A stretch of DNA of 64,000 nucleotides from Schistosoma haematobium (taxonomy: Eukaryota > Platyhelminthes > Trematoda > Strigeidida > Schistosomatidae): assembly GCF_000699445.3 (NCBI RefSeq), contig NC_067195.1, positions 63,586,591 to 63,650,590 on the forward strand, read 5' to 3'. Positions 47,255 to 59,779 of the stretch are shown piece by piece; position 1 is the first letter of the stretch; every line of letters begins with the position of its first letter. A program made the translations under genes and the position numbers. The notes under the pieces were generated by a model. It was given only the letters and a program-made list of their open reading frames with translations. It did no database searches and had not been told where the DNA came from.

Positions 47255-48213
47255 ATCCTTTATTGATCGAGACTTCAGAGGAATTGGCTTTTAATATGAT
47301 GAAGTGTTATGGTGTCGTAAGGATTAGTAGCATAAAATAACTGTTAGATGAAGTTAGTTTATTTGTCATTAACTCGATTAATTAGAACATAAATATTAGG
47401 ACTATTTTTTAAGCATATTATCTGCCACACGAAGTGATGTGGGATCCTTCTATTGCAACACTAACATAGCGGTGATATAATCGACTTGTTTCGTGAATTC
47501 TTCGGTTTTTTGTTTCTTTTTTCTCATTAGTCGCAACTGGCTTACTGTCATATGATATAAAACGTCTTCACATTTTCCTCTTAAAAGCGGACATTGATTG
47601 GTCGATAAAGATGAGGGCACCTGATATACTTTTGTACTATAGCTGTAGACGTCACCGATCTTCTTATGATTGCTTGATTAGTGACTTGTGAAGGTTAGTC
47701 TAGCGTTGATATCGTGGACTCAACCAAACTCAATGAGACCACTACTTGAGATTCTGGACTTAAAGTCGATGAATTCTCACTAAATTCTGTCTTCGCAATT
47801 GGTAGTGCGTTGCATAGCTCCTCTGGTGAAAAACACTGCTACTGCGTTTTAGTACCTTAAGTTCCTGAGACGTAGTGCAATGTTTTCTGTTTGGTTACAT
47901 CCATAAGCAGGATGGCCGTCTGTCAGTGAGCAAGACGAATCCGACCTCTACCACCAAACGGAATGTCCGTATTTTAGTTTTAGAAATCACAAATACAGTT
48001 GAGAATCGGTATATTTGTTTTCTAGAAAGTTATAAGGTGGAGTTATCACGTTTACATCCACCTTCTTGTCCGAAACCTTGAAGACTTTACGGGCTTTTTG
48101 TTCTTAAACTGCACTTGGACGTCGATAGGTTACTATGGCTAATATATTGGTAAAAGCAGATTCTTTTTTGATCCTCACAAATCGATTTATTCTTGTGTAC
48201 TGAGAAGACCGCG
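47255..48213. other. No gene recognised; family E repeat at 48020-48190
   Basis: The first 750 bp are unique-looking. From about 48020, sequence matches 12045-12200 closely (TTTACATCCACCTTCTTG), then a piece related to 13165-13210. Family E stops at the left edge of the 3.4-kb block. Confidence 0.6.
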
Positions 48214-51200
48214 GTCAAGACTGTTTCTAGCTCCTGGACGATATTCAAAAATTAGTAAATTTTAATTATATCAAACTACTATCCACAGAATCGACTGTAG
48301 TTAACCTCATTACTTACACTACCTCTTCTCTCTCTCCTGACTCTAGTTCGTTATGTTTTTTCCCAATCTTGATAGGGGTCGAGGGACTAAGTTAATTTCC
48401 TTTAAATATTGTTATACTATGGACAGTTGAACTGCCTCTCATAACATCCTGCCCGTCGCCCTAATCATCTGCTTTAAAATTAAATCATGACACCATCTTC
48501 TACTAGCTACTCACTTTTCAACCAGTAAGTTACAAGTTCAAACTATCGTCGAATTTGGTTTGGACGGCCGAATAATAGCCCCACACTAACAGTGTGATTT
48601 GAACCGTACATGGCGAATGAATTACATTTGACACTTCTTAACGTTTTCTAAGTCTTACTATAGACATGTCGATGCCTGTATTTTTGATGTGTAAACATGT
48701 CTAACACTACCTGTCACCGATTCTTTTTATCACCTCTTCTGCTTTCGTTTCTAATGACTGCATAAATTTTCGTCAATTTATGCTTGAGTCGACTTCGCTG
48801 CCAGTGATGTACAGATCATATCGACATTCATCTTATATTCATCATTTTAGTAGGTGCTTCTAAAATCCGCTGGTCTTCCGTAATCTGTTTTAAGTTATTA
48901 ATATATAGTTGTCGTGTTCCCAGCTATCTGAACGTTATCGTTCTGAGCTGCTTCAGGATGAATATATGAAGACAAGGGTCAGATTGTGAATAAGACAAGC
49001 TTATCTAGTGTTGGTTGTGCTTGAATTTGTCATTCCTCAGTTAACCACATAGTATTAGAATCTTTCTTCTTGAAGATCCGTAAATGGAAGCTGATTTGTC
49101 ATTATATATGGAAATTATATTTGAAATAATCTCAGCGATTGAAATTTAAATAGGGAAGCTGATTTGTTTTAAAGGTTCTACTGACCGAAGAGTATGGACA
49201 CAGTCCATGGAACGAGTTCTCGAAGGTGATTACGCATAGCACTTTTAGTCTTATCCTTTAGTGTGTTATTAATGTATTCAACATTTTTGCTTAACAGCAT
49301 GGAGTGGTTAGTTGAAATGTAGGTTAGACACCTAATATTTAGGTACTTGTACTAGATTTTTATTCTCTTATCTTGTTTTGTTCCAATGTGACTGGTTTTT
49401 TTCTTTCCCTACTAGGTGTATTCAGACTATCGTCGCTCTCTGATGCTTCTCGTGTGTTTTAGTTCTTGTACAGACTTCTAAGTTAAATAAACTTCAATGC
49501 ACTTAGATTCTTCCTTGTTTTATTTCTAATTAACTCTGGTTTAAACACTTACTACTTTTATCTTCACTTTTGGACCAGTAACGGGACACTATTTGAAGGT
49601 GTCATTAGCCGAACATCGAACTACAGTTCGATTGAAATATTTTCCCTTTGCTGTTTAAATAGTCACAGTTGTTGAATTAAACACAAACTAATCAAGTATA
49701 TGACTTTCATCATTTGTAGATAGTACCGATAAATTTCCCAACGAATGTTTCTTCGTAAGTTAGGCAGGCTTTACGAGGAAAAGTAGTTCTACTTTAAATG
49801 TACTAAACAAACGACATTTTAATTATTCAGGACGTAGCGAATTGTGATCTTCGCAACCACTTGACCGAAGAGTAAATGACTGTACACCACGCCCCACAGT
49901 ACCAGTGTACATACCCCCATATACATATGGTGTAGCTACTGAATTTCATAGGAAAAAGTAGCTGTGCGACTCTGGGTCAGATTTCCTGTGAGTTTTAAAA
50001 CAATTCTGGGAATAAACTAACTCGTTTATCTGACGTCGGTTGTATATTTCGCTGGAATTTTTCATGTTTTCATTGCTAGTTCCTTATTTCCTGAGTTGGT
50101 GCTTTTGAATACTGATATTGTTACAGTGGTCGTATTTAGCAATCAAATTACTTTCCAGATTACCAGAAATTAAATAAATATTCTTCATATGGAAAGTGTA
50201 GTTAGAAATCTTATCGTCAAACCCTTACTTTTCAAAGCTGTAACTTTACATCGCAGTCTTGCCTTCGGGAGTTTGGTCACTTACACTTTAGGCGGTAACT
50301 GAACTACTGAATCGGATCTCGGTTGTCATGTAACGGTCCCGGCAACTCGAGGCCAGTAAACTTCCAAGTACGTGTTATGTCACTAGACGCTCCACTTTCG
50401 GAAACCTTAATATTGGTTTAAAACCGCACCCGGACACTAGCTTCCTGCTTCTTGGTCACTGTCGTTGGTCCGAATTTCGACCTTGAGGAACGGAAGAGGT
50501 CTGTTGCTTATTTGTGTCTTCTACTGACTGTAAGAACACGGAATATATATAACTATGTGTTGCCCGTTGACTGGATGTGTAGCTCATATGCTGTGACCTA
50601 GTTGACACCAATGTCATTGGGATTAACAATCAACCTAGCTTATCCTATTTCGATAGCATGTGAACAGTTCCTTTAGCTATTGGCCCGAATGAATAAGATA
50701 TTACCAAATTAATTTATTACGGGAAAAGATTAGAAACGTACACAGTGAAACCGCTTCCACATGCCTCGACCTGTTCAGTGATTCACCGTACAGTATAGAA
50801 ATGGTTTACCACGAAGAATAGTTGGGGATCAGTGACATTTTATCGGCTCCAAATAGCGACTAAATATAAGCTTCGAGTTCGCTGCAGTCGACTGGGTTGT
50901 TTTATTTAAACACATAAGCATTGGCACAAGGAGGCACCAAATAAATGTGCTCCACATAAGTCATTCGATTTGTGTGAGGGTTGGGATACTACCTGGGTGT
51001 CCAAACCGAAGCAGGAATTCGATTGAAATGACATACTGGCAATTCTGCCCATAAGTTTCCAGCTTATGAAGAATTTAAAGAACTTGACAAAAACGCGAAC
51101 AAGCTTATCTGTAATAGATGTGCTATGATAACTCTCCCACAAATATATATAGAAATGTCTGTGTTTGTAACAGAGGTATTAAACCGGATAGGAAGGCCAT

Positions 51201-51633
51201 GATACATAGAAAACACCGAGCTATGCTAAATTAAGGTAAAGCGGCTGTGTAATATAATATTTATTTGTGTATGTCTGAGTTCGCGTACATCCGTAAGACC
51301 AGATGAAACAATGATAAAATATCCAAAGGATATTGTGTTGTTTTTTAAAGATTGCACATCTAAGCATAATAATACACAAAATGTGTCGAATTTCATGATA
51401 AATAGCGTGAGCTTAACTATGAACAGGTACAAAACGCAGCGGGAGAAAAATGATCTGTATTCAAAGCTGTAAAACGAATTGTCAATTCAAAGTCGTAGCT
51501 ATATATAGTTGCGGCTCTTCGATCAAATCTCATCGTTTCTTAATTTCTGTCGTTGATGATTGGAACTCACGCTTCGGTGATATAACAGTTTCCGGAAAAA
51601 TTATGTTCTTAAAATGAAGATCAACATTACAAT
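48214..51633 (+). repeat. 3.4-kb non-coding block, copy 2
   Basis: This is the near-identical direct copy of 15694-19114. Its left edge (GTCAAGACTGTTTCTAGC) lies at 48214 beside family E. Its right edge runs into satellite array 2. The few differences include a lost T near 48727, a lost C near 48750, a gained T near 49400 and two substitutions near 51525-51542. The small minus-strand ORFs at 50906 and 51226 equal those of copy 1 and are not otherwise supported. Confidence 0.92.
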
Positions 51634-54010
51634 ACATTATCACTTCAATTCATCATTCGCCATACAACTGTACGATCCCACATTGAAACAGCATCATTGC
51701 CATCTCACCCACTATATGGAATCATCCTTCTCTGTTGTTCCCAATGCGACGACAGACAACGCTAGTGCGTCTCTGCGCTTTCAGGAACAAAAACAACTGC
51801 ACAACTACACTCAACAAAATAACCTCTCTCAAACACTAACAAACAACTAAATCGACAGACACCACGGCATTCACACACACAATGAACTAAACGCTCTTAC
51901 ACATATCACGGATATAAACACGTCGCTAGAAACACAAACAATCATCAATACCACATTACATTATCACTTCAATTCATCATTCGCCATACAACTGTACGAT
52001 CCCACATTGAAACAGCATCATTGCCATCTCACCCACTATATGGAATCATCCTTCTCTGTTGTTCCCAATGCGACGACAGACAACGCTAGTGCGTCTCTGC
52101 GCTTTCAGGAACAAGAACAACTGCACAACTACACTCAACAAAATAACCTCTCTCAAACACTAACAAACAACACAATCAGCAGACACCACGTCATTCACAC
52201 ACACAGAAACACAAACACACACAATAAACTAAACGCTCGTACACTTATCACGCAAACAAACACATCGCTAGAAAACACAAACAATCATCAATACCACATT
52301 ACATTATCACTTCAATTCATCATTCGCCATACAACTGTACGATCTCACATTGAAACAGCATCATTGCCATCTCACCCACTATATGGAATCATCCTTCTCT
52401 GTTGTTCCCAATGCGACGACAGACAACGCTTGTGCGTCTCTGCGCTTTCAGGAACAAGAACAACTGCACAACTACACTCAACAAAATAACCTCTCTCAAA
52501 CACTAACAAACAACACAATCAACAGACACCACGTCATTCACACACACACACAAACACAATAAAATAAACGCTCGTACACTTATCACGCAAACAAACACGT
52601 CGCTAGAAACACAAACAATCATCAATACCACATTACATTATCACTTCAATTCATCATTCGCCATACAACTGTACGATCCCACATTGAAACAGCATCATTG
52701 CCATCTCACCCACTATATGGAATCATCCTTCTCTGTTGTTCCCAATGCGACGACAGACAACGCTAGTGCGTCTCTGCGCTTTCAGGAACAAGAACAACTG
52801 CACAACTACACTCAACAAAATAACCTCTCTCAAACACTAACAAACAACACAATCAACAGACACCACGTCATTCACACACACACACAGACACACAGACAAA
52901 CACACACACAATAAACTAAATCCTCTTACACTTATCACGGGAACAATCATGTCGCTAGAAACCCAAACAATCATCAATACCACATTACATTATCACTTCA
53001 ATTCATCATTCGCCATACAACTGTACGATCTCACATTGAAACAGCATCATTGCCATCTCACCCACTATATGGAATCATCCTTCTCTGTTGTTCCCAATGC
53101 GACGACAGACAACGCTAGTGCGTCTCTGCGCTTTCAGGAACAAGAACAACTGCACAACTACACTCAACAAAATAACCTCTCTCAAACACTAACAAACAAC
53201 ACAATCAACAGACACCACGTCATTCACACACACACAAACACAAACACAATAAAATAAACGCTCGTACACTTATCACGCAAACAAACACGTCGCTAGAAAC
53301 ACAAACAATCATCAATACCACATTACATTATCACTTCAATTCATCATTCGCCATACAACTGTACGATCTCACATTGAAACAGCATCATTGCCATCTCACC
53401 CACTATATGGAATCATCCTTCTCTGTTGTTCCCAATGCGACGACAGACAACGCTAGTGCGTCTCTGCGCTTTCAGGAACAAGAACAACTGCACAACTACA
53501 CTCAACAAAATAACCTCTCTCAAACACTAACAAACAACACAATCAACAGACACCACGTCATTCACACACACACAAACACAATAAACTAAACTCTCGTACA
53601 CTTATCACGCAAACAAACACGTCGCTAGAAACACAAACAATCATCAATACCACATTACATTATCACTTCAATTCATCATTCGCCATACAACTGTACGATC
53701 TCACATTGAAACAGCATCATTGCCATCTCACCCACTATATGGAATCATCCTTCTCTGTTGTTCCCAATGCGACGACAGACAACGCTAGTGCGTCTCTGCG
53801 CTTTCAGGAACAAAAACAACTGCACAACTACACTCAACAAAATAACCTCTCTCAAACACTAACAAACAACACAATCAACAGACACCACGTCATTCACACA
53901 CACACATAGACAGACACACAGACAAACACACACACAAAAAAACTAAACCCTCTTACACTTATCACGCAAACAAACACGTCGCTAGAAACACAAATAATCA
54001 TCAATACCTC
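51634..54010 (+). repeat. Satellite array 2: seven units of about 324-353 bp
   Basis: Unit starts (ACATTATCACTTCAATTC) are at 51634, 51958, 52301, 52635, 52987, 53325 and 53657, giving periods of 324, 343, 334, 352, 338 and 332 bp. Nearly all length change lies in the CA/ACAG-rich tract; the core is almost constant. Single-base markers (CCCACATTG or CTCACATTG; GAACAAGAAC or GAACAAAAAC) vary between units. The array is cut at about 54010 by the BEL LTR. Confidence 0.96.
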
Positions 54011-54600
54011 TGTTAATTTTGTTTTACATTGTTCCTACATGTTCCTTTTCTACTCTTTTGTATGTTGTTTTATACTACTTATTTACATTCAGTAGGCAGC
54101 TGTATGCCCAACAATTTTCACACTTACGTTGTAACTCAAGTTGTTCTGTAACATTCTGGAATGTTCACAGATATCTTTAACGTTTATTTTACTTATCATT
54201 GTATTTATCATTATAATCACTGTAATTTAATTACTGTAACGGTTATACACTGTTTTATGCATTTGTTTAAACGCAACAGTTTCCATATTGCTTTCTCTTG
54301 GTTCGAGTTTCGGTTGTTCATAAACTGTTATCAAATTTAGACACAGCTATCGGCTGTCTTTGGACTATCGTATGTTGTAATCATTCTTTATGTTACTCTT
54401 ACAGGAAGTCTTTGCTATTTTCATTCTTGAACGACGCGTTTAAACGCCTAGACACCTCACAAGTTGAGGTTTGTAACTAAATTTTGTGTATTATTTAATA
54501 AAGAACCGCTTTTGTAGACAAATCGTTGTTTTGGAACTTCGATTTTGCGCGTATCTCAATCGGGGTCACTTGGACGCTTCGATAGAATTAACAGTTCTCA
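54011..54600 (+). repeat. Probable BEL/Pao 5' LTR and leader
   Basis: Unique sequence starting TGTTAATTTTG follows the broken satellite and leads to the gag frame. It is A/T-rich, has AATAAA at 54497-54502 and a possible TG...CA end near GTAGACA at about 54519. No second LTR is in the window because the element is truncated, so neither the LTR end nor the primer-binding site can be fixed. Confidence 0.5.
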
Positions 54601-54710
54601 ACTTTGGTCTCATTTGGTGTGGATACGGTTCTGAACTCTGGTCCTAATTGGAGGGAATACTTGCTGTAACGAATTTGGTCGGAATCCTGTTTGGTTCATT
54701 CATCCCAACG

Positions 54711-57226
54711 ATGACTAGAACGAGAAGAATGAAGTACAACGATGACAGTTCCCAAGACACAGACAATTCCAGTGCTGAAAATATTATTCCTTCAGTTTCT
54801 AAGGTGAACTCACCTATTCCTTTAAATCTTGCCTTTGATATTGTTAAACCTAACCCTAAAGACAGTTGCTCGGTAGGAGACAACTATATAGAGACTAGAT
54901 ACAGTGTAGAAGACGAAGTGGACTCTAGGGAAAGGGAAGTAGAAAAGATTGAGCTGGAGATTAGAGAACTCCAACTTCGCAAGCGATTGCTAGAACTAAC
55001 TCCGAACTCTTCAAACAAAGTGAGAAGACCTAGGGAGACTACCGAGTTGTCGGGGTCTCGATCCGAGGATAAAACTTCAGTAGTTACGGCAAGTCATCGA
55101 TACACCAATGTACTTTTGAGCGATGAAATGCAATTCAAAGCACAGGTAGATAGTGTCAAGGCGTTATGTATGTCAGTAAGCTTACCGAAGATAGAAATCA
55201 TGAAATTTGACGGGAGCCCTCTGAAAATTTGGACGTTCATGAAGGGATTCAAGGTTAACATAGCTGACAGAGTAAATGATGACACTCAGAAATTAATGTA
55301 CTTGATACACTATTGCGAAGGTATAGCAAAGGATGCTATAGAACACCGTGTTTTATTACCAGAAAAGGAAGGTTATACTGAGGCAATTAAGCTTCTACAT
55401 GAACGGTTCGGCAGACCACACGACATCGTAGAAGCTTCCTTAACAGAACTCTTAAGTGGATCACCATTGAATCAAGACGACATAACTGGCCTACAGAAAC
55501 TGACAAGACTCATGACTAATTGTAAGATAGCCTTGTCACAGATGGGCAGGAATGCCGATCTGAATTGTTCGACCAACATAAAACGAATAGTGAAACAGCT
55601 ACCACGTAGTATGCAGTTTAAATGGGCGGAGGCCGCGGACGATATTTTAAGAAAGGGGCTAGAGCCCAATTTCGATGATTTATTGCAATTCTTAGAAAAG
55701 AAAGTGTCAATCGCAACAAACACATACGGACAATTAGCAAGCGGAAGCTATAAAGCTCAAACGACATCGAACAACCGGTCGTCTTCCATAAGAGCTAAGA
55801 TCCATACTTCGTCGATTAAAGGATCAGTCCATTGTGTAATTTGCTCCGATGCCCACGAAGTCACATCTTGCCCTCAGCTGTTGTCAGTAAGTCACAACGA
55901 AAAAGTAGAATTGCTGAAGAAGTTTAAACTTTGCTTTAATTGCTTAAAACCCAATCATCGAGCCACAGACTGCAGACAGCCCGTGTTGTGTGAAATTGAT
56001 GGATGCAAGCGACGCCATCATAGAATTCTTCACAACACAGAACCTGATGTTAAACAAGCATGTTGTAACTCTACTCATACTACTGGGACGTATTTAGGCT
56101 TTGTACCAGTCAGACTACATGGTCCCACAGGTTATGTGGATACCTATGCATTGTTAGATAATGGCTCAGACTCGACATTACTGCTTAGTGACGTGGCAAA
56201 GCAGGTAGGAATTTCTGGTGCAGTGACAAGATTAAACATATCTTCAGTAATTGGAGCGTCATCTCAGAACGCTGAACTTACCAATTTCGAAATTGAGTCT
56301 TTAGATAAGACCAACCGAATAAAAATCGAAGGTGCATATACTATAGATAACCTACCTATTAAAAGAGCAGAAATCCCACCAACGGACTTCCAAGAAAGAT
56401 GGAAACACTTGAAAGGTGTACAACTACCCTCCATAGCCTGTGACAAGGTTGGTTTGTTACTTGGTGTTGACGTTCCTGAGGCCCACTGGGTACTCGATCA
56501 GCGTATCGGAAAACCTAAACAACCCTATGCCTCACTAACTATGTTAGGATGGGCTTTATTTGGACCAACGGACCAACTTATTAAATCTTCAGTCTTCATA
56601 AACGGTTTAGAAGCAAAGAGTTCTATCGAGGATAGACCCACGCCACCCCTTTCTTTGGCCACAGTAGCGCCTGAAAACTCTTCAAATCGTTCGTTGCCGT
56701 TCATAGATGATCCTGGTTTATGCCTTAAATACTCTCCTGATGTGGCACTCTTAGTCGATAATGATGATGTACACTCACTCATAGTAGCAGCAGCCGCTGT
56801 TGAGACTGAAGATTCCAGGGTTCATCAAGGTTTACCGCCAGTTCGTTCTTCTGAATTTGACACTCCACCTGATTCAAGAAGTAACCGACTTATAGACACC
56901 TTTGATTCTGTATCTAAAGCGACAGACGAGAATCTAATGGATTTAGAACAAGTTATTTCATTACCAGCTGTTGACGATGAGTACCTTCTAAAAACTGCCA
57001 ACGATCGTCATGTCGATACAGTAGTGAATATTGACCTTAGATGTATTTCTCCTCCAGACAAAATTCTTCCAACAGATAGTGGCGAGTTAATGTCATCGAA
57101 AACATCTGTTATGTTCTCTGCCGAAACAGATCTCCCTGGTGTTTCTGACGTAAACGTTAGTGCTAAGTCTGTGATACTACTACACGAGTCATCAATTAGT
57201 TGCAAAGCAACAACAACTCAGTTCTA
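54711..57226 (+). CDS. BEL/Pao retrotransposon gag-protease, truncated before RT
   Basis: The open frame starts at ATG 54711 (MTRTRRMKYN; the frame is open further upstream from a TTG at 54648). Counting from 54648: a charged coiled-coil-like stretch near residues 90-115 (EREVEKIELEIRELQLRKR), a DUF1759-type gag core (LPKIEIMKFDGSPLKIWTF near 180, ending around 365), three zinc-binding clusters (CVICSDAHEVTSC near 394, CFNCLKPNHRATDC near 427, CEIDGCKRRHHRILH after it) and a DUF1758 aspartic protease with its active site ALLDNGSDSTLLL near 500. LGVDVPEAHWVL and TMLGWALFGPT end that domain. The rest is a linker; RT, RNase H and integrase are missing. No stop interrupts 2.5 kb, so it is young. 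From 57227 the frame runs into LINE sequence and stops at 57312-57314. Relatives include the schistosome BEL element Sinbad. Confidence 0.93.
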
Positions 57227-57341
57227 CCTGTGGCGAAGGCGAGATATCCGTCTATCAATAAAAGGACGAGTATACTACTACATCTGTGATACTACTACAC
57301 GAGTCATCAATTAGTTGCAAAGCAACAACAACTCAGTTCTA
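57169..57341 (+). repeat. BEL-LINE-BEL junction with a 58-bp direct repeat
   Basis: A 58-bp BEL segment at 57169-57226 recurs exactly at 57284-57341. Between them lie 50 bp of RTE-2 LINE (57227-57276, identical to 59227-59276) and 7 filler bases resembling the BEL sequence. After the second BEL copy, RTE-2 resumes at the equivalent of 59579. The 302 bp of LINE between these points are missing. Confidence 0.93.
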
Positions 57342-57940
57342 GGGGCGGCCAAACCAAAACGTGGCATCAGTGCCTGAAGTCACTAACTTCTAGTCTGAGC
57401 CATGTTATGTTGGTAGATGCAGACTACTTGGTTGGGGTCCGCGTGACTTTCGTAACCAATGGTTGGAGACTCTTGGTGACATGGCTCAGAATCGATCACA
57501 ATGGCGTCGGTGTATACACTCCCTGTCTTCCCTTAAACTAAGAGACTAAAATCACTTCATTCTTTCTGTCTACGAACTAATTCTTTCTTCCTATACTATA
57601 TCCTTATTGCAACCTTTGACCTAACCACTCCTATGAATCCGCTGTTCATCTTGCTGTGCTAATGAGGTATGGCAACCTGGACCGATGCACATATGTGCCT
57701 GGTCCTACGTTGTAGCTGACTGACTGACTGACTGACTGACCAACCTCTTCGTTATTGTTTTTTCTACGTTCCTCACTTTTTCCCTCTTAGATTCCCATTG
57801 TTTTGTGTCGCGCATATATATTCAGCGCCTGTACCAATATATATGTGTTCAAATAAAATAATAATAACAGTCGTCAACGTGGTGTTCGCCTAAACGGGTC
57901 CGTAAGACCTCGGAAAGATAGGGACACACGTCGTTGCCTT
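57341..57940 (+). pseudogene. RTE-2 LINE 3' end, first partial tandem unit
   Basis: This segment repeats 59579-60185 almost exactly. It has the end of the RT-side ORF (GGQTKTWHQCLKSL, then after a 2-bp shift RCRLLGWGPRDF to WRRCIHSLSSL), the 3' UTR, a GACT tetranucleotide run at 57716-57740 and an ATAATAATAA end near 57866. At about 57868 a short endonuclease fragment begins (GATAGGGACACACGTCGTTG near 57918), which joins the next unit. So this is a tail-to-head junction of two LINE units. Confidence 0.88.
57716..57740 (+). repeat. GACT tetranucleotide tract of RTE-2
   Basis: Six tandem GACT/TGAC units in the 3' UTR of the first unit. The second unit has a slightly longer tract (about 59952-59984). 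Confidence 0.85.
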
Positions 57941-59779
57941 TTGTCGTTGGAGATGGAAAAGGCGGCAGCTATAGGGAACACAAGACAGCTCTACAGACTA
58001 ATAAAAGAAACTGGAATTAATAAGTCAAGTGTAAGTGAGACTATTTCGGAAAAAGACGATACTCTCATCTGCTCTCAGTCCAGACGTTTAGAACGATGGG
58101 CGGAACACTTTAGGGAACAGTTCAACTGGCCTTCAGCTACTCTACAACTACCCTCCATTCCCAGACAGTGTGAATGGAACATTGAAGTAGGTCCCCCAAC
58201 TCTAACAGAAGTTCAAAAGGCTATAGTTAATCTGAAACGAGGAAGGGCAGCTGGTCCAGATGGATTGGCTCCAGAAGTCTTTAAGGATGGTGGTCCAATT
58301 TTAGCGATTAGGTTGACTAATATTTTAGCTAAGATCTGGGAGTTAGACGTTATTCCATCTGACTGGTCGCAATCACTTATCGTCCCAATATATAAGAAAG
58401 GGTCAAAATCATCCTGTGACAACCACGGAGGGATTAGTTTAACTAATATAATATCTAAAATACTAGCCTCGATAATTATCAGACGCCTAACTAAGACTCG
58501 TGAACTGCAAACACGAGAGAACCAAGCTGGCTTCAGACCTAGTCGTGGCTGCATCGACCACATATTCACCATTCGTCAGATTCTAGAACACAGGCATACT
58601 TATCGACGTCCGACAATGGTGGTCTTTCTTGACTTAAAAGCAGCATTTGAATTTGTAGACCGCGAGATTCTGTGGCAGTGTCTGTCATTGAAAGGCGTAC
58701 CACAGAAGTACATAAACCTTGTGAAGACTCTTTACTCGAACACTATTAGTCGAGTCAGAGCTTATGGCGAACTGTCATCTACTTTTGCAACCTCAAGTGG
58801 TGTCCGTCAAGGCTGTCCACTCTCTCCATTTCTGTTTAACTTCATCATAGACCTATTGATGGAAATAACACTCTCGTCGACTGAATTCTCGGGTATTGAT
58901 CTCCTTCCAGGAGGTCCACTTATCGACTTAGAATACGCAGATGACATAGTCCTGTTTGGTGAAGACGCTGACAAAATGCAGAGTCTTCTGGTAGCACTAA
59001 GCAACAATGCCAGAATGTTTGGGATGCGCTTCTCTCCCTCTAAATGCAAGTTGTTGCTTCAGGACTGGTCTGGGTCAACACCTGAACTAAGGATAGGGAG
59101 TGAAGTAGTTGAACGCGTTGACAACTTCACTTATCTTGGAAGTCTGATCAGCCCTAATGGGTTGGTGTCTGACGAAATCTCAGCACGGATTCGAAAAGCT
59201 CGTTTGGCTTTTGCCAACTTACGTCACCTGTGGCGAAGGCGAGATATCCGTCTATCAATAAAAGGACGAGTATACTGCGCGGCAGTTCGTTCTGTTTTAA
59301 TTTACGGCAGCGAAACATGGCCCTTAAGAGTAGAAGACACCCGTAAGCTACTAGTATTTGACCACAGATGCCTTAGAAATATTGCTGGCATCTGCTGGGA
59401 TCACCGGGTAAGTAATAGTGAGGTTAGACGCAGGGTATTAGGGAATGATGGTAAATCAGTTCATGAGGTTATGAATCTTCATCGACTGAGATGGTTGGGC
59501 CACGTATTACGTATGCCTGAACACCGATTACCACGACGTGCAATGCTAACCGGGGTAGGGGATGGTTGGAAGAAAGTTAGGGGCGGCCAAACCAAAACGT
59601 GGCATCAGTGCCTGAAGTCACTAACTTCTAGTCTGAGCCATGTTATGTTGGTAGATGCAGACTACTTGGTTGGGGTCCGCGTGACTTTCGTAACCAATGG
59701 TTGGAGACTCTTGGTGACATGGCTCAGAATCGATCACAATGGCGTCGGTGTATACACTCCCTGTCTTCCCTTAAACTAA
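57941..59779 (+). CDS. RTE-2 LINE reverse transcriptase, largely intact
   Basis: The frame of 612 codons encodes a full RT domain. Blocks in order: MEKAAAIGNTRQLYRLIKETG, RAAGPDGLAPEVFKDGG near 105, IVPIYKKGSKSSCDNH near 147, AGFRPSRGCIDHIF near 193, motif A FLDLKAAFEFVDRE near 228, motif B SGVRQGCPLSPFLFNF near 284, catalytic YADDIVLFGED near 330, FTYLGSLISP, LRHLWRRRDIRLS, YGSETWPLRVEDTR, RWLGHVLRMP and GGQTKTWHQC. It is preceded by an 80-bp endonuclease fragment fused directly to the RT N-terminus, so most of the endonuclease is deleted. A 2-bp insertion near 59643 (GTTATGTTGG) shifts the last 45 codons out of the normal GRCR-LLGWGPRDF frame. The RT palm has no lesion, but a lack of endonuclease makes autonomous insertion unlikely. 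The clade is RTE-like by the YLGS, SETW and RWLGHVLRM blocks. Confidence 0.93.
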   Translation: MSLEMEKAAAIGNTRQLYRLIKETGINKSSVSETISEKDDTLICSQSRRLERWAEHFREQFNWPSATLQLPSIPRQCEWNIEVGPPTLTEVQKAIVNLKRGRAAGPDGLAPEVFKDGGPILAIRLTNILAKIWELDVIPSDWSQSLIVPIYKKGSKSSCDNHGGISLTNIISKILASIIIRRLTKTRELQTRENQAGFRPSRGCIDHIFTIRQILEHRHTYRRPTMVVFLDLKAAFEFVDREILWQCLSLKGVPQKYINLVKTLYSNTISRVRAYGELSSTFATSSGVRQGCPLSPFLFNFIIDLLMEITLSSTEFSGIDLLPGGPLIDLEYADDIVLFGEDADKMQSLLVALSNNARMFGMRFSPSKCKLLLQDWSGSTPELRIGSEVVERVDNFTYLGSLISPNGLVSDEISARIRKARLAFANLRHLWRRRDIRLSIKGRVYCAAVRSVLIYGSETWPLRVEDTRKLLVFDHRCLRNIAGICWDHRVSNSEVRRRVLGNDGKSVHEVMNLHRLRWLGHVLRMPEHRLPRRAMLTGVGDGWKKVRGGQTKTWHQCLKSLTSSLSHVMLVDADYLVGVRVTFVTNGWRLLVTWLRIDHNGVGVYTPCLPLN

